From Paramecium sonneborni (Eukaryota; Ciliophora; Oligohymenophorea; Peniculida; Parameciidae), in the NCBI GenBank assembly GCA_905182985.1, contig CAJJDN010000032.1, positions 1-33,419 of the forward strand: a stretch of DNA of 33,419 bases, given 5' to 3'. The notes below the pieces were generated by a model, which saw only the letters and a list, made by a program, of their open reading frames with translations, did not search any database and was not told the origin of the DNA. Each line of letters starts with the position of its first letter. Position 1 is the first letter of the stretch. The position numbers and the translations under genes were made by a program. Below, one piece after another: positions 10,801 to 21,400 of the stretch.

Positions 10801-11933
10801 TTACATTTATTTATTCCAATTATAACAAAAATCCCATCTACCTACCTTTTATCCCTACATGTTGTATTCTCCATAATAAGTGACTTTTACATCAAAGCCT
10901 TTCAAAAATTCTACCCATTTACCAATTTTAATTGAAGAGTCTATTTCTTACTCAAGATATGATCCACCACCACTAAAATTGTTGTTATTTTTTTACATTT
11001 TCGTTCCTCTAACCTTACAGAAATCCCATCTCCCTTTTTTTTCTCCTTTTATATTATACTCTCCAATAAAATTGATTTATGCTTTTGCTCTGAAGCCTTC
11101 CCACTATTCTATCCATTTTCCAATCTTTTTTGATCCTTATTCTTATTCAACATATATTCCTCCACCACTAAAATTATTTTTAAACTTTTACTTACATTTA
11201 TTTAAATACTTCCGCTTCTAGTTAACAGTACATAATATCCCACCTCCCTTTTTTCCATCCTCTATTATTATATTCACCCTCATAAATCACTTATTAATTT
11301 GTCCAAAATCCATCACTTAAGTCCAACCATTTGCCAATTTTTTAACCTTCATAGTTATAATATCCACCATCACTAAAAAATCATTAAAATAATTACATCT
11401 TATTATTTATATATATATAATACCATTTTCCCCTTTTTATATCGTTATAGTATTCTCCTATTTAAATAACTTGAGCCTGACTATTTATTAATATCAATAA
11501 AATTATTACGAGTTAAAATTTTTTATTATATCTATCCATTAACCATGCTTAAACCCATCCTAATAGTACCCACCAACATTTTTTAGAGCTTTTCCATTCC
11601 AAGTAGCAATCCATCTTCCATTTTTTTTTTTATTCAATCCAACTTAACCTTGCCAATAGAGATATTTGATCTATTCTATATTACTCAATAACTCTGAATT
11701 TATTGAGGCTTCATTTAGTTATTCTCTATATTACTTTATATTTATTATTACCTTCTCAAAATGACTCCGTCTTTTTCATATATTATTTAGTGATCTTATG
11801 TAATTTTTTAAAAAATTTTTATTTTCACAAACTTATATTTGTTTTTATCCAACTGGTCAACTTCCTACTCTTAAATGTTTAATTCTTTATTAGATGATTT
11901 CAAGTCAATCAAAGAAGAGAGCATCAAATTCAT
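7832..11933 (-). CDS. Large MORN-like repeat protein, one repeat per exon
   Basis: The ATG at 11931-11933 follows non-coding sequence and opens MNLMLSSLIDLKSSNKELNI. An N-terminal region of about 85 residues (with KITQDHQIIYEKDGVILRRE) precedes the repeats. About 19 repeats follow, consensus roughly GGGSYD...KIGKWIEL...F...QVIYxGEYNxNGxKxGRWDI, each 53-65 residues. Stop is TGA at 7832-7834. Twenty introns of 22-29 nt can be placed; removing their 520 nt leaves 3582 nt, exactly 1194 codons (1193 residues). All 17 exons lying between two repeat introns are multiples of three. The G-x-x-x-G-x-W pattern is related to MORN-type repeats, and proteins like this are familiar from Paramecium (recalled). 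No signal peptide or membrane segment is evident, so it is probably cytoplasmic or membrane-peripheral; function unknown. It is divergent from the ORF at 12271, with 337 bp between. Confidence 0.85.
9192..9219 (-). other. Probable GC-AG micro-intron
   Basis: At the position where every other repeat has a GTA...AG intron, this 28-nt segment begins GCAATT and ends TTTTAG. No GT donor exists nearby. Skipping it joins ATA TTA AG to T GGT GGA GGA and restores the repeat frame; reading through meets TGA within a few codons, at ATC ATA TGA. Either the GC donor is used or this unit is broken. Confidence 0.6.
9247..9378. repeat. 132-bp identical segment, copy 1 (copy 2 at 9646-9777)
   Basis: These 132 bases are identical to 9646-9777, offset 399 bp, i.e. 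two repeat units. The unit between them and the flanking introns differ. Since other units differ at many positions, this identity suggests recent gene conversion or unequal exchange between alternate repeats. Confidence 0.85.
11481..11509 (-). other. Micro-intron (29 nt) in the first repeat
   Basis: GTA...TAG segment that joins NFN-TC|T-CAG (FNSQAQVIQIGEYYND). Without removal the frame ends at TGA 12 bases into it. It is the longest intron of the gene and lies in the middle of a repeat, unlike the other repeat introns. Confidence 0.75.
11726..11751 (-). other. Micro-intron (26 nt) in the N-terminal region
   Basis: GTA...TAG segment joining GVILRR to EQLNEASINSELLS. Without removal, the frame that runs from the ATG at 11933 is lost before the repeats; with it, one frame leads from the start codon into the repeats. 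Confidence 0.75.
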
Positions 11934-12270
11934 TTTGTAAATAGTAATTTTTATTCTTTTAATTTATAAATTAATATTAAAAATTTTTTTTTTCCATTTA
12001 TTAAAATTTTAGGCTCAAAAATTTTTTTGAAGTTTTTAATTATTATTTTTCAAACCACAATTATTTGAATTGCAAAAATACTGGTAATTCTAAAACTTTC
12101 AAAATAATAGTTTTGGTATCAATTTTTAATAAGCGCTTAAATATGGATATAAAAAGAATACTTTTGATTTTTTATTTAAGATGAGAATATTAACTTCTTC
12201 AAAATTTTAAAATGTATTTAAGAATAATTCTAGGATTCAGTTTAATTTATTGATTTGTATTTTTTATTTA
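11934..12270. promoter_or_regulatory. Intergenic region between divergent coding frames
   Basis: The 337 bp between the start of the repeat gene (minus) and the ORF at 12271 (plus) are AT-rich and show no coding signal. By position they should hold the promoter of the repeat gene; I see no recognisable motif. Confidence 0.35.
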
Positions 12271-13152
12271 ATGATAATTAAAACTAAATAATTATATTCC
12301 CAATATTTTAAATAATTGGAAAATTAATATTATAATATTTACTTACTTGTAGGATGTTTCATATTTCTGTTCTTGATGTTTCCTATTACTATTCTTAAAT
12401 ATGAAATAAGCAGTTACAAGATTGAAGTAAAGCCAGGACCTTTTTGGAGTTCCAAGTAGCTTATTACCTCTCAGAAAGAGCCAAATTTTTTTGATTATGT
12501 GTAATTGAAACCTTTATTTAATCTTTTAAATCAACAATTCTAGAAGGTTTCCTAATTGATTATTATATATTTTGTATTTTAAATAATTGTATTTGAAGAG
12601 TATCTAATTATATAGATAGAATTTCCAGAATATATGGCACTTTTTAATAACATAACCTTTATTCAATTAAAATATAAAGTATGGAAAATATTGCTTATTC
12701 AAATACAGAACATAAAGACATTATTTTTCTTAGGCCATTGTAAAATTCAACTTTAAAAAAATAAAAAGACCTTAAAACTGAAATTATATACTTAAAAACA
12801 GAATTAATTGTTTTCATTTATAAATTTCATTATCTTGATAATTATAATTGATATTTAGATTAAAAGAAAAAATTATCCAATTTCAATTTTTTCTTGGATT
12901 ATCAGAATATTTTTGAAATAAGAATCCATGTTTTTTTCTATTCAATTTTTTCTACATTTTTTTTAGGAGTATTTATTTTACTATACCTCAATCATAACTA
13001 TTTTCTCTCTTTTATCAAAATTAAAAATTGTCAATTATATTAATCTTTTGAAAAATTAAATTTTCATTCATAATATAATAAATAGAATACTAAATAATCT
13101 ACTCCTACTAATATTAGATTTTAAATAATAAATTAAATCTCATAAGATATGA
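12271..13152 (+). CDS. Unknown ORF with an N-terminal membrane segment
   Basis: Reading TAA/TAG as Gln, ATG 12271 opens a frame of 293 residues ending at TGA 13150-13152. Residues about 24-43 form a strongly hydrophobic segment (YLLVGCFIFLFLMFPITILK), followed by a protein-like stretch, YEISSYKIEVKPGPFWSSKQ. From about residue 95 on, the sequence turns into an Ile/Leu/Phe/Lys-rich composition typical of AT-rich DNA read in any frame, so the real coding part may be shorter or decayed. It is about 4-6 times longer than a chance open frame here. I do not recognise the family. It could be a type II or polytopic membrane protein. Confidence 0.35.
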
Positions 13153-13529
13153 ATTAATATTTATTTAAAGGAATCCTAAAAGATTTGAAAAGTAATTTCT
13201 AGATAAATATTTAATGTGAATAAAAAAATGTTGATTAATCAATTATGATTTTATAAGAAAACACAATTTACATAAATTTTTTATATTTATCAAATTTATT
13301 CTTCAAAACTAGTCATCCTGTAATTTAATAAAATTTGGATAAAATTTTTAATTGCTACTAAACAAGATTTTGAATTAAAATTTTAATACTACCTATATAT
13401 GATTGGATTCATTGTTCAAGTTTTTCATATCAAAGATTAGTTTGGTAATTAAATTAACAGAATTAATAACTTTAATCTATAAAAAATCAAAATTATAAAT
13501 AATAATTATAATAACAACAATTCAATCAA
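13153..13529. other. AT-rich spacer
   Basis: About 380 bases of AT-rich DNA. The last about 40 bases continue the frame of the following pseudogene upstream as a Gln/Asn-rich run (QQLQQQQFNQ), so the decayed gene began farther upstream than 13530. Otherwise nothing is visible. Confidence 0.4.
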
Positions 13530-14993
13530 ATGAAAGAAAATTTCAATAGCGAAAATAACAATAATCAATTTACACAAGATTCTGAGGAAATTTGTTTATT
13601 ATGTAAACTGGCACTTCAATAAAAGGAACTTTAATTTTAACCTATACTGATTTAATATTCAAATATTTATGAACATTTAAGATTTATGTAAAATTATCCT
13701 ACTCCTTATTCTAATATTATATGTTTGCATGTTTCAAATTGAAATCACATCTTTCAAATTTAATTTTATTCTAAAAAATCCTTATTAAATTCAGAATATT
13801 GAAACATCAATTATTGAAAAACATTATTAAGATTAGGATTTTGATATTTGTTAATTTCTTGATGAAATTTTGTCTCTTAAATTTTGTGTAATTTAATTTT
13901 CTACTTATTAAGAGATATAAATGCATTATTAAGATCATTTTCCAAAAAAATTGTTTTTATGATGTTACACAATTATTGGGATAAGAGTATTATTGATTAA
14001 ATCAAAATAAATGAAACAGAACCATTATTTAAAATTTTGAAAACTGTCTAAATTCCTCTAATTAAAAACCATAGTCTTTATTAATTTGAGTAAGATCTTT
14101 GAATATTATTAAATCCTTAATTAGAATTAGCTAAAGTATTATTTACAGTAATTACTTAAAAAACAATTACCTTTTAATTGAATCAAAAATTATTAATACT
14201 ACCTTATGATATTTCAAAAATTAAAGAATCATTCAAGTCTAAAATTGATAATTTTCTTGATGTTATAATTTAGTTCATTTTAAGATTAACTTTATTTATA
14301 CTCATGTTAAAAAAAAATGCTATATTACTAAAATATACTTATGGATATTTCATATGTCTAGTATGTTTTAAGAAAATGTGTTTCGAATATTGTGGAGAAC
14401 TTAAGAATTATTTTCATAATGTTATTAAGGAACCAATTGGAAATCTCTAAACACATAGTATTAAAAAACATTAAAGTAAAATATATACCAGAAAGTTGAA
14501 AACAGTTAATTTAATACTTTTGAATTCTCCCTTTTTTGTAATCACGAGAAATAATTTTGTTTAAAATAAAATAGGGGATTCTCCTATTAAGGGTTTATCC
14601 CAATTAGAATACAATAATAAATATTAAATAAACATGAAAATTGTTGATCTTATAGTTAATATTATAAAAGAAGAAAAGTTTTTAAATAAATTAGATGCAA
14701 ACAAGAAAAATATTCAAAAAGGGAAATTTGATAAATTTGTATCCAATTTAATTATTCATAGTTTATTTTTCGAAAATTCATTTAATATCTTTTTAATTTA
14801 TTTTTTTTTTCTATCAATAAAAATACTGTTATATTTGGAGATTCTAGTTTCTTCTACTAATTAAATAAATATAACTAATTGCCTTTTTTAATCAAAATAA
14901 CATAAAGAACTCTTTTCTATTAGATTATTTAATATTTTCTATGAAATTTTTAGCTATTTTTAAATTGATTATTATTTTCACAATAGATTTTGA
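13530..14993 (+). pseudogene. Decayed C-terminal region resembling a UBR-type E3 ubiquitin ligase
   Basis: One frame holds, in order, a Gln/Asn-rich linker; a CLLC motif (EEICLLCKLALQQKELQF); then IICLHVSN, a TGA and NHIF, like the Cys-x-H core of a UBR-type RING; and near 14355-14400 CLVCFKKMCFEYCGE with QTHS about 25 residues on. Then come SPFFVITRNN, GDSPIKGLSQLEYNNKYQ and KIVDLIVNIIKEEKFLNKLD. The order CxxC/H, then C-x2-C-x3-C-x3-C, G...H, GD..GL.., KY recalls the RING and final autoinhibitory domain of UBR1-like ligases, which recognise N-degrons (family knowledge). TGAs break the RING part (13740, five more before about 13865, and 14100); 14103-14990 is open for 296 codons. No upstream UBR domains are seen. 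The last part is repeated after the N gap. Confidence 0.45.
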
Positions 14994-15688
14994 TTAAGGC
15001 AGCTTTTTTCTTATGCTCAAAAATATTCAATATTGGTTTTATTACAAATTTCAATTTTTGATAAATAAATTTTTTTAAGATCTCTCACCTGATAATATGA
15101 AAATAATATTTATATTTTCAATTTATGTTCTTAATTAAAGCTTTATATATTTAAATACTCATTATTAACGCCAATCAAATTTTCTTTAAGATTTTTATTA
15201 TATAATCTAAGAAAAATGGAAGTATTATGAAGTATGAAAAGAATTGCATTTATTTGTTATAGAAATCAAAATTTTGATAAGTTACTTATTATATTTAGAA
15301 ATTTTGTACAATAAATTTAATCTGGTTTATGAAATTATTAAATCACTTTAGAAATTACATTAATCTTAAAATTATAGAATTTAAACTTGATTCCTTACTT
15401 TTACAATTTAGATGATGTTAAGCCTATAGAAATATGCATTTAGAGGTTTTCTATTGAGTATAAGTCTTAAAATCTAGTTAAATACATAAATCTATATTAT
15501 TTCATATCAAAGAGGATTACATAAATTAATTTACCTTGAAAACTTAATTGAGAAATGAAGCTAAAATATAAATTCTTTGCAGAATTAAATTTCATCAAAG
15601 CTTGATATATATCCTAGGATTATACCTAAGGTTTGGACTAGTCTCTTTTCATCTTTTTACAAGTTTTTCAGAAAGGATGAAGAAAAAG
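14640..15688. repeat. Direct duplication flanking the N gap, copy 1
   Basis: 1049 bp repeated at 15720-16769 with one visible difference, an extra T in the T-run near 15890. Copy 1 ends at the first N and copy 2 begins right after the last N. This is the pattern of two contigs whose overlapping ends were not merged, so the duplication is probably not in the chromosome. The extra T shifts the reading frame of copy 2 relative to copy 1. Confidence 0.9.
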
Positions 15689-15719
15689 NNNNNNNNNNNN
15701 NNNNNNNNNNNNNNNNNNN
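15689..15719. other. Assembly gap (31 N)
   Basis: Thirty-one undetermined bases between the two copies of the 1.05-kb repeat. Confidence 0.99.
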
Positions 15720-16769
15720 ATTGTTGATCTTATAGTTAATATTATAAAAGAAGAAAAGTTTTTAAATAAATTAGATGCAAACAAGAAAAATATTCAAAAA
15801 GGGAAATTTGATAAATTTGTATCCAATTTAATTATTCATAGTTTATTTTTCGAAAATTCATTTAATATCTTTTTAATTTATTTTTTTTTTTCTATCAATA
15901 AAAATACTGTTATATTTGGAGATTCTAGTTTCTTCTACTAATTAAATAAATATAACTAATTGCCTTTTTTAATCAAAATAACATAAAGAACTCTTTTCTA
16001 TTAGATTATTTAATATTTTCTATGAAATTTTTAGCTATTTTTAAATTGATTATTATTTTCACAATAGATTTTGATTAAGGCAGCTTTTTTCTTATGCTCA
16101 AAAATATTCAATATTGGTTTTATTACAAATTTCAATTTTTGATAAATAAATTTTTTTAAGATCTCTCACCTGATAATATGAAAATAATATTTATATTTTC
16201 AATTTATGTTCTTAATTAAAGCTTTATATATTTAAATACTCATTATTAACGCCAATCAAATTTTCTTTAAGATTTTTATTATATAATCTAAGAAAAATGG
16301 AAGTATTATGAAGTATGAAAAGAATTGCATTTATTTGTTATAGAAATCAAAATTTTGATAAGTTACTTATTATATTTAGAAATTTTGTACAATAAATTTA
16401 ATCTGGTTTATGAAATTATTAAATCACTTTAGAAATTACATTAATCTTAAAATTATAGAATTTAAACTTGATTCCTTACTTTTACAATTTAGATGATGTT
16501 AAGCCTATAGAAATATGCATTTAGAGGTTTTCTATTGAGTATAAGTCTTAAAATCTAGTTAAATACATAAATCTATATTATTTCATATCAAAGAGGATTA
16601 CATAAATTAATTTACCTTGAAAACTTAATTGAGAAATGAAGCTAAAATATAAATTCTTTGCAGAATTAAATTTCATCAAAGCTTGATATATATCCTAGGA
16701 TTATACCTAAGGTTTGGACTAGTCTCTTTTCATCTTTTTACAAGTTTTTCAGAAAGGATGAAGAAAAAG
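15720..16769. repeat. Direct duplication flanking the N gap, copy 2
   Basis: 1050-bp copy of 14640-15688. It continues into unique sequence at 16770, whereas copy 1 is preceded by unique sequence, as expected for overlapping contig ends. Confidence 0.9.
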
Positions 16770-16816
16770 AGCATCTTCACCATTTTTAACTAGAATCCTT
16801 TGAATAAGCTTAGTGA
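16471..16816 (+). pseudogene. Decayed coding segment, 3' end of an unknown gene
   Basis: Two frames carry protein-like sequence that would join into one. From 16471: IPYFYNLDDVKPIEICIQRF, then SIEYKSQNLVKYINLYYF. In the next frame: QRGLHKLIYLENLIEK, TGA, SQNINSLQNQISSKLDIYPR, IIPKVWTSLFSSFYKFFRKD, EEKEHLHHFQLESFEQAQ and TGA at 16814-16816. The TGA after LIEK sits where a Trp would fit. The upstream part also occurs in the copy at 15390-15688. The family is not recognised; it could be the end of a gene whose earlier parts lie in the decayed region at 13530-14993 or a separate one. Confidence 0.35.
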
Positions 16817-17941
16817 AGCTAAAAACAAATAAATAAAGCTCCAATAGTTACTCAAATTCATATACGATTATATATAAATAAAAAATATAATAAAATAAAT
16901 ATTCCACAACTTCCCCAATAAAAGTAAAATATAATTGAATATAGACATTAAATTCTCTTATTAAGCCAGAAATTATAGCTCGTAATCCTAAAAATATTAA
17001 GTGTTATTTTATTAGAATCTATGAAAATGAAAAACATCAGAATAAATTTTGTATTCTATATTTAATAAACAATAATATTTTAATGCTCAAAAATAGAGAG
17101 AATATATCTTAGAATTGAAATAAAATCAAAAAGCAAATTTTTTTTTGGCATATTATATATAATAGTTATCCATTTAAGCATCCAATATTTTTTTTGATAA
17201 ATTTGAGTATCTATGTAATTAAAAAATTTTAAATCGAAATAATGTTATTTTACAACATTTTGATACAAAAGTTGATTATTCAAAACAAGTACAACCTAAA
17301 GAAAATCGCATTATTCTGATTCCCTATAAAAAAATAAAAATTATCAATGAGAATAGTCAAACATAAAATTGTAAATTATATATGCTCTAACAGTTAAATT
17401 TATATTAATATTTATTAATATTGCCTTTAAATATATCCAAAGAATAAAATTCATTGCTGTGTATAAAAAAAAAGAATTAATTATCTTATTGTTATTTTAA
17501 ATTTCTTTAATTAAGACTGATTCCCTCAAATATTTAACTAATTAATTAAATTAATTTTTGATTATCATAAAAAATATCAATTTTGAGGAAAACGATATTT
17601 TAAAAATAACTAAGTAAACCCTCTAACATAGCAAGAAGTTATTTATTAAGCTTATATTGTAACAAATATCAATAACTTTTCATAAACACTTAACAAATAT
17701 TGAATTTATAAAATGCTTCTGTCACTAAATTTGCTAAAAGTTTAATTGATATACTTTTTAAAGAATCATAAAAAATTTCTAAGAATCTTAATCAAATATA
17801 ATAAATACTAAATTCGTTTGTGAATTTATTACTACAAAACTCTAAAACTTAACTCTAATACAGAAAATCCAAGTTTTCAGGAACGTTTAAATCTTCATAA
17901 TAAAATCCTTTTTAGCTATTCTAAAATAACTATTCTAATGA
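16817..17941. other. AT-rich region with coding debris at its start
   Basis: Between 16817 and about 17130 short plus-strand stretches in different frames look faintly coding (for example CYFIRIYENEKHQNKFCILY near 17000), probably remains of a gene. The rest is plain AT-rich DNA with no feature I can support. Confidence 0.35.
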
Positions 17942-18424
17942 TTATTTGAAGTAAAATATTTTAATTTCAAAAGAAAATAGCATTATATACCTGAATTTGA
18001 AGGGAAAACAACCAAAAGATTTTCTTATATATCAAGCAGTTGTCATTTTGAAATTAAGAATAATCAAATTAAACGAAGAAATTCAAAATAATAAAAATTA
18101 ATATATTAAATTTTGTTATTAAACCAGAACTAATTAGAATTGAATTTTAATAAACAAATCGATAAATATAAGTGGATGTAAAGTTTAATATAGAATTTTT
18201 TCGTAAAAATTGTACATTTTTTTTATTTATATAATATATTGAAAGTTTAAGCCAAAATTATAATAAGAAATGGTATTTCAATTTTTAGATGTATTAAATA
18301 TCATTTATATGATTAGGAAATATTCTTTTACTTATTAAACCATAAATTAGAAATTTAAGAAGTAAAATGTTTATTTTTCTATTAAAAAATAATTATGAAT
18401 GATTAAATTTTAAATATTTCTTGA
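17942..18424 (+). pseudogene. Open coding-like segment, unknown
   Basis: A frame open for 160 codons lies between TGA at 17939 and TGA at 18422-18424. Its first third looks like real protein: FEVKYFNFKRKQHYIPEFEG and KTTKRFSYISSSCHFEIKNN. The later part is Ile/Lys/Asn-rich but includes KYKWMQSLIQNFFVK and HLYDQEIFFYLLNHKLEIQE. There is no ATG near its beginning. It ends immediately upstream of the giant surface-protein gene, in the same frame, which is probably coincidence. Unknown family; likely a remnant. Confidence 0.25.
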
Positions 18425-18436
18425 TTTATGATTTGA

Positions 18437-21400
18437 TTAAATTAAATAAAATGTAAATAAATAGTCTAAGTTTGCTAATATTTATTCTTCGAGCTTTATT
18501 TGAGTATTGCATTAAGTTATTAAAGATAAGTTTATTCAAGTTGCAATTATATAAAAACAGAGTCTACAATATTGAGCTTGTCTAATCCGTAGCAAGAAAT
18601 AAATGTTGAATTGGAAAGTGAGATTTTAAACTCCATAGAAAATATTGGATATGGTTTATGGATCAAATATCAGCCTTTCATTTCAATTACAGATATAAGT
18701 AATGTATAATTAATGAAAGAATCATCAGGTTAATCAGATATGAGTTCAGTATCATAAGGGCAGTTCGTATATTTACTATAGTAGAAGGAAACAAAATTAA
18801 ATATCTTAGCATTTTATATATCTATTTCTGATCAAACATAAACCATTACTCATAATGTGTTCTATTCATTCAAATAAAAAACTGATACTTTAGTATTTAA
18901 TTTTGAGCATGAAAAATATGAAGGATAATGGATATTATTTTATTTTTATTTTAATCTCGAAGCAGAAACAACCATAATAGGATTTTTTTCATTTGAATAG
19001 AGTATTACAACACAAACATAGATAATAAATGACATGCCTGCTCTTGTTAAAGAAATTAGACATTAAATAGGAGGAGAATATGAGATAACAAATTAGTTGG
19101 GAGAGAAATTATAATTAAATTAGTTTCTTGGAAGATTGTCAACAGTTTTCAGTTCAGGGTCAGTAAATATATATTAAGACTTGGAAAATTTTTTATTAGA
19201 TTGTAAAATTGAGACTGAGTGTCAAGGATCTACTTATACATTATCAAATAACTATTAAGCATTTTTTGGATAGAGTTATTCATTTGGAACTACAAATGAA
19301 TTAGAATATCCAATATATGTAATAAAAGGATGGTTAAAACTATAACCATTCGATAAATCACCTCTTGATACTGTCATATTTAGAGTAACAATAAATCAAG
19401 ATTACTAAGATGACTTGAAGATTGGAGATAAAGATATATATTTACAATATCATCAGAATAGTATTCCAGAATCAAATGGATTTACAATAAGTACCTATTC
19501 ATATACTTTTCCTACTTCAAACAGATACACAAATACTGCTACCTATGTTATAAGTGATTTTGAAGCATAATATTTGGAATTACTTATTAAGTGGCATTAT
19601 ATTTAATATGAAATTGGAACAAATAATAACCAAGGTCAACCTATTTTTAAGATACATTTCCCATCTTTAATAAATAAGTAGAGAATTTTTTAATGGAACA
19701 ATTAGATCAAACATTTTACAGGAACAAAAATGTAATATTATGTTGGAGGCAATAAATAAAGTACAAACTATCTTAGAGGACACATTAGTGATATGTAATT
19801 AATCACTTATTGCACAACTCCTATTATTACACTATCTCCTAACTGTCATTATTCATGTCTAACTTGTGATGGTCCTAATAGTAACAACTGTTTATCATGT
19901 CCATTAAATAGTCAAAGAATCTAATCTTCAACTTAAAAGATTTGTGCTTGCAAAAAGAAATATTTAGATATTCAAAATTAAGCAGTTTGTTAACAAATAT
20001 CAGAAATCTTCCCATATATGACAGAAGTGGAATCAGAATTATAATGTGATTCCCATGGTTATGATGTTTGTACTGAAGAAGAAAGAGAATGTTCATTTGG
20101 TTATTTCAATCATTTCTATTATGATTATTGCTTATAATGGTATCATATAAATTAATTATAGTCCTGGATATTCATCATTAAATACGAGAAATGTGATTTT
20201 ATGTTCTAATTGTTTATTTTATCCAGAAGAATTTAAATATGAATTGAATTGTTATCAAGATACTATCACATATAAGAATAATGAAGATTATTCATATTCA
20301 ACAGTCAAAAAATTGGAGAAAGATATAGAATAATATGATTTGATTACTAATGAAAATGGAGATTATGAATTATTTCTAATGTAAGGATTTTTAAATTTAT
20401 ATGAATGTAAAAATGGATACTTTTAAATAAATGATAAATGTATTTCCTGTGTTAAAGGATGTCAAACATGCTAAAATGAATCAATTTGCGAAACTTGTTA
20501 TTCTGATTATGCTTTAACATTAGATTAATCATGTACGCATTGTTAAGGATGTTTAGATTGTACTATATTATCTGAAACAATTATATGCAATAAATGTGCA
20601 ATTGGAACATATCTGTCATCAAATGGCTCTTGTATTCCTTGTGGATAGAATTGTTCAATATGTGATTCAAATGGTATTTGTCAATATTGTGTTGATCCTT
20701 CAATGTATTTTTAAACATTTGATGGTCATAATTGCCAACCTTGCAGCATTACAAATTGTATTTATTGCTATTAATACTATTTTAAAAATGGGATTGTTTA
20801 TACAACTCTTGATAACAATTATGAAATTCTTGAATCAAATTAAGAATAATTCTTTATTGGATGTGCTCTTTGTTAACCTAATCTTTATTATAATTAAGTA
20901 ACAATGACTTGTTCATAAAAACCTCCTACATCTTAAACAACTGATGATTGCACTTTTGGCATCATTATCAATTCTTCTGGCGATAATTAATGTTTAATTA
21001 GTAGTACTAAGAGCAATACTTCAACATAAAATACCGATTGCTTATCTATATCAAACTGTTAGCAATGTATCAAAAAATATAATAAAACCAATAATTTTTG
21101 TATAGTTTGCGTAGATGGGTTTTATTCGTCAATATTAACAGGTTAATGTTTAAAATGTGATTCTAATTGTAAAACATGCGCTTAATAGAGTTAAACTTAT
21201 CAAGATTATTGGAAATGGAATATAAAGGCATATTATAAATATGTTTTTAATTAAGATGATTCTCGCCCTTTTGAATCATATGATGAAGAAACATTCCAAA
21301 ATAATTTTGAAGTTATTTGCACATCCTGTCCTTTAGGGTTTATTTTGAATCAACTTAAGTGTATAAAAAATTGTGATTTGGGATGTAATAAATGCGAAAT

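Larger units (their letters stand above)
7953..11396 (-). other. 18 in-phase micro-introns at the same place in each repeat
   Basis: Each intron lies just before the T of TGGTGGTGG, giving codons AT|T GGT GGT GGA (phase 2). Positions: 11373-11396, 11168-11195, 10973-10996, 10783-10804, 10573-10599, 10383-10407, 10202-10223, 9994-10018, 9793-9819, 9593-9618, 9394-9418, 9192-9219, 8981-9008, 8779-8806, 8573-8598, 8383-8410, 8162-8187 and 7953-7978. Lengths are 22-28 nt. Seventeen begin GTA; the one at 9192-9219 begins GC. Most end TAG; the ones at 10202, 9593, 8779 and 8162 end AAG and the one at 8383 ends CAG. Translation without splicing loses the repeat frame in most units. Confidence 0.85.
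7953..11640 (-). repeat. Tandem array of about 19 GGG/GKW/GRW repeat units
   Basis: The period is 181-221 bp (mostly 190-210) including one intron. On the plus strand the units are marked by CCACCACCACT or variants (CCGCCACCACT, CCACCAGCACT, CCTCCACCACT). Exon lengths between repeat introns, from 11372 down to 7979, are 177, 171, 168, 183, 165, 159, 183, 174, 174, 174, 174, 183, 174, 180, 162, 195 and 183 nt. The unit at about 10224-10382 is the most divergent and has lost the GGG motif and most of the GKW half. The first unit, around 11585, has no intron before its GG motif. Confidence 0.9.

Noticed and set aside
8148..11221. Plus-strand frames of 77-113 codons across the repeat gene
   Set aside because: They are the reverse complement of the MORN-like repeats (Ser/Pro/Ile-rich text recurring with the repeat period) and are explained by the minus-strand gene.
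7953..11640. Repeat array as a CRISPR or satellite
   Set aside because: The units are protein-coding exons with diverged sequences and in-phase introns; there are no constant repeats with unique spacers.
15720..16080. A second copy of the UBR-like 3' region as a separate gene
   Set aside because: It is the contig-end duplicate at the N gap.
20596..20901. Plus-strand frame of 101 codons in the Cys-rich region
   Set aside because: It is a shifted frame of the surface-protein gene; the true frame shows regular CxxC pairs.
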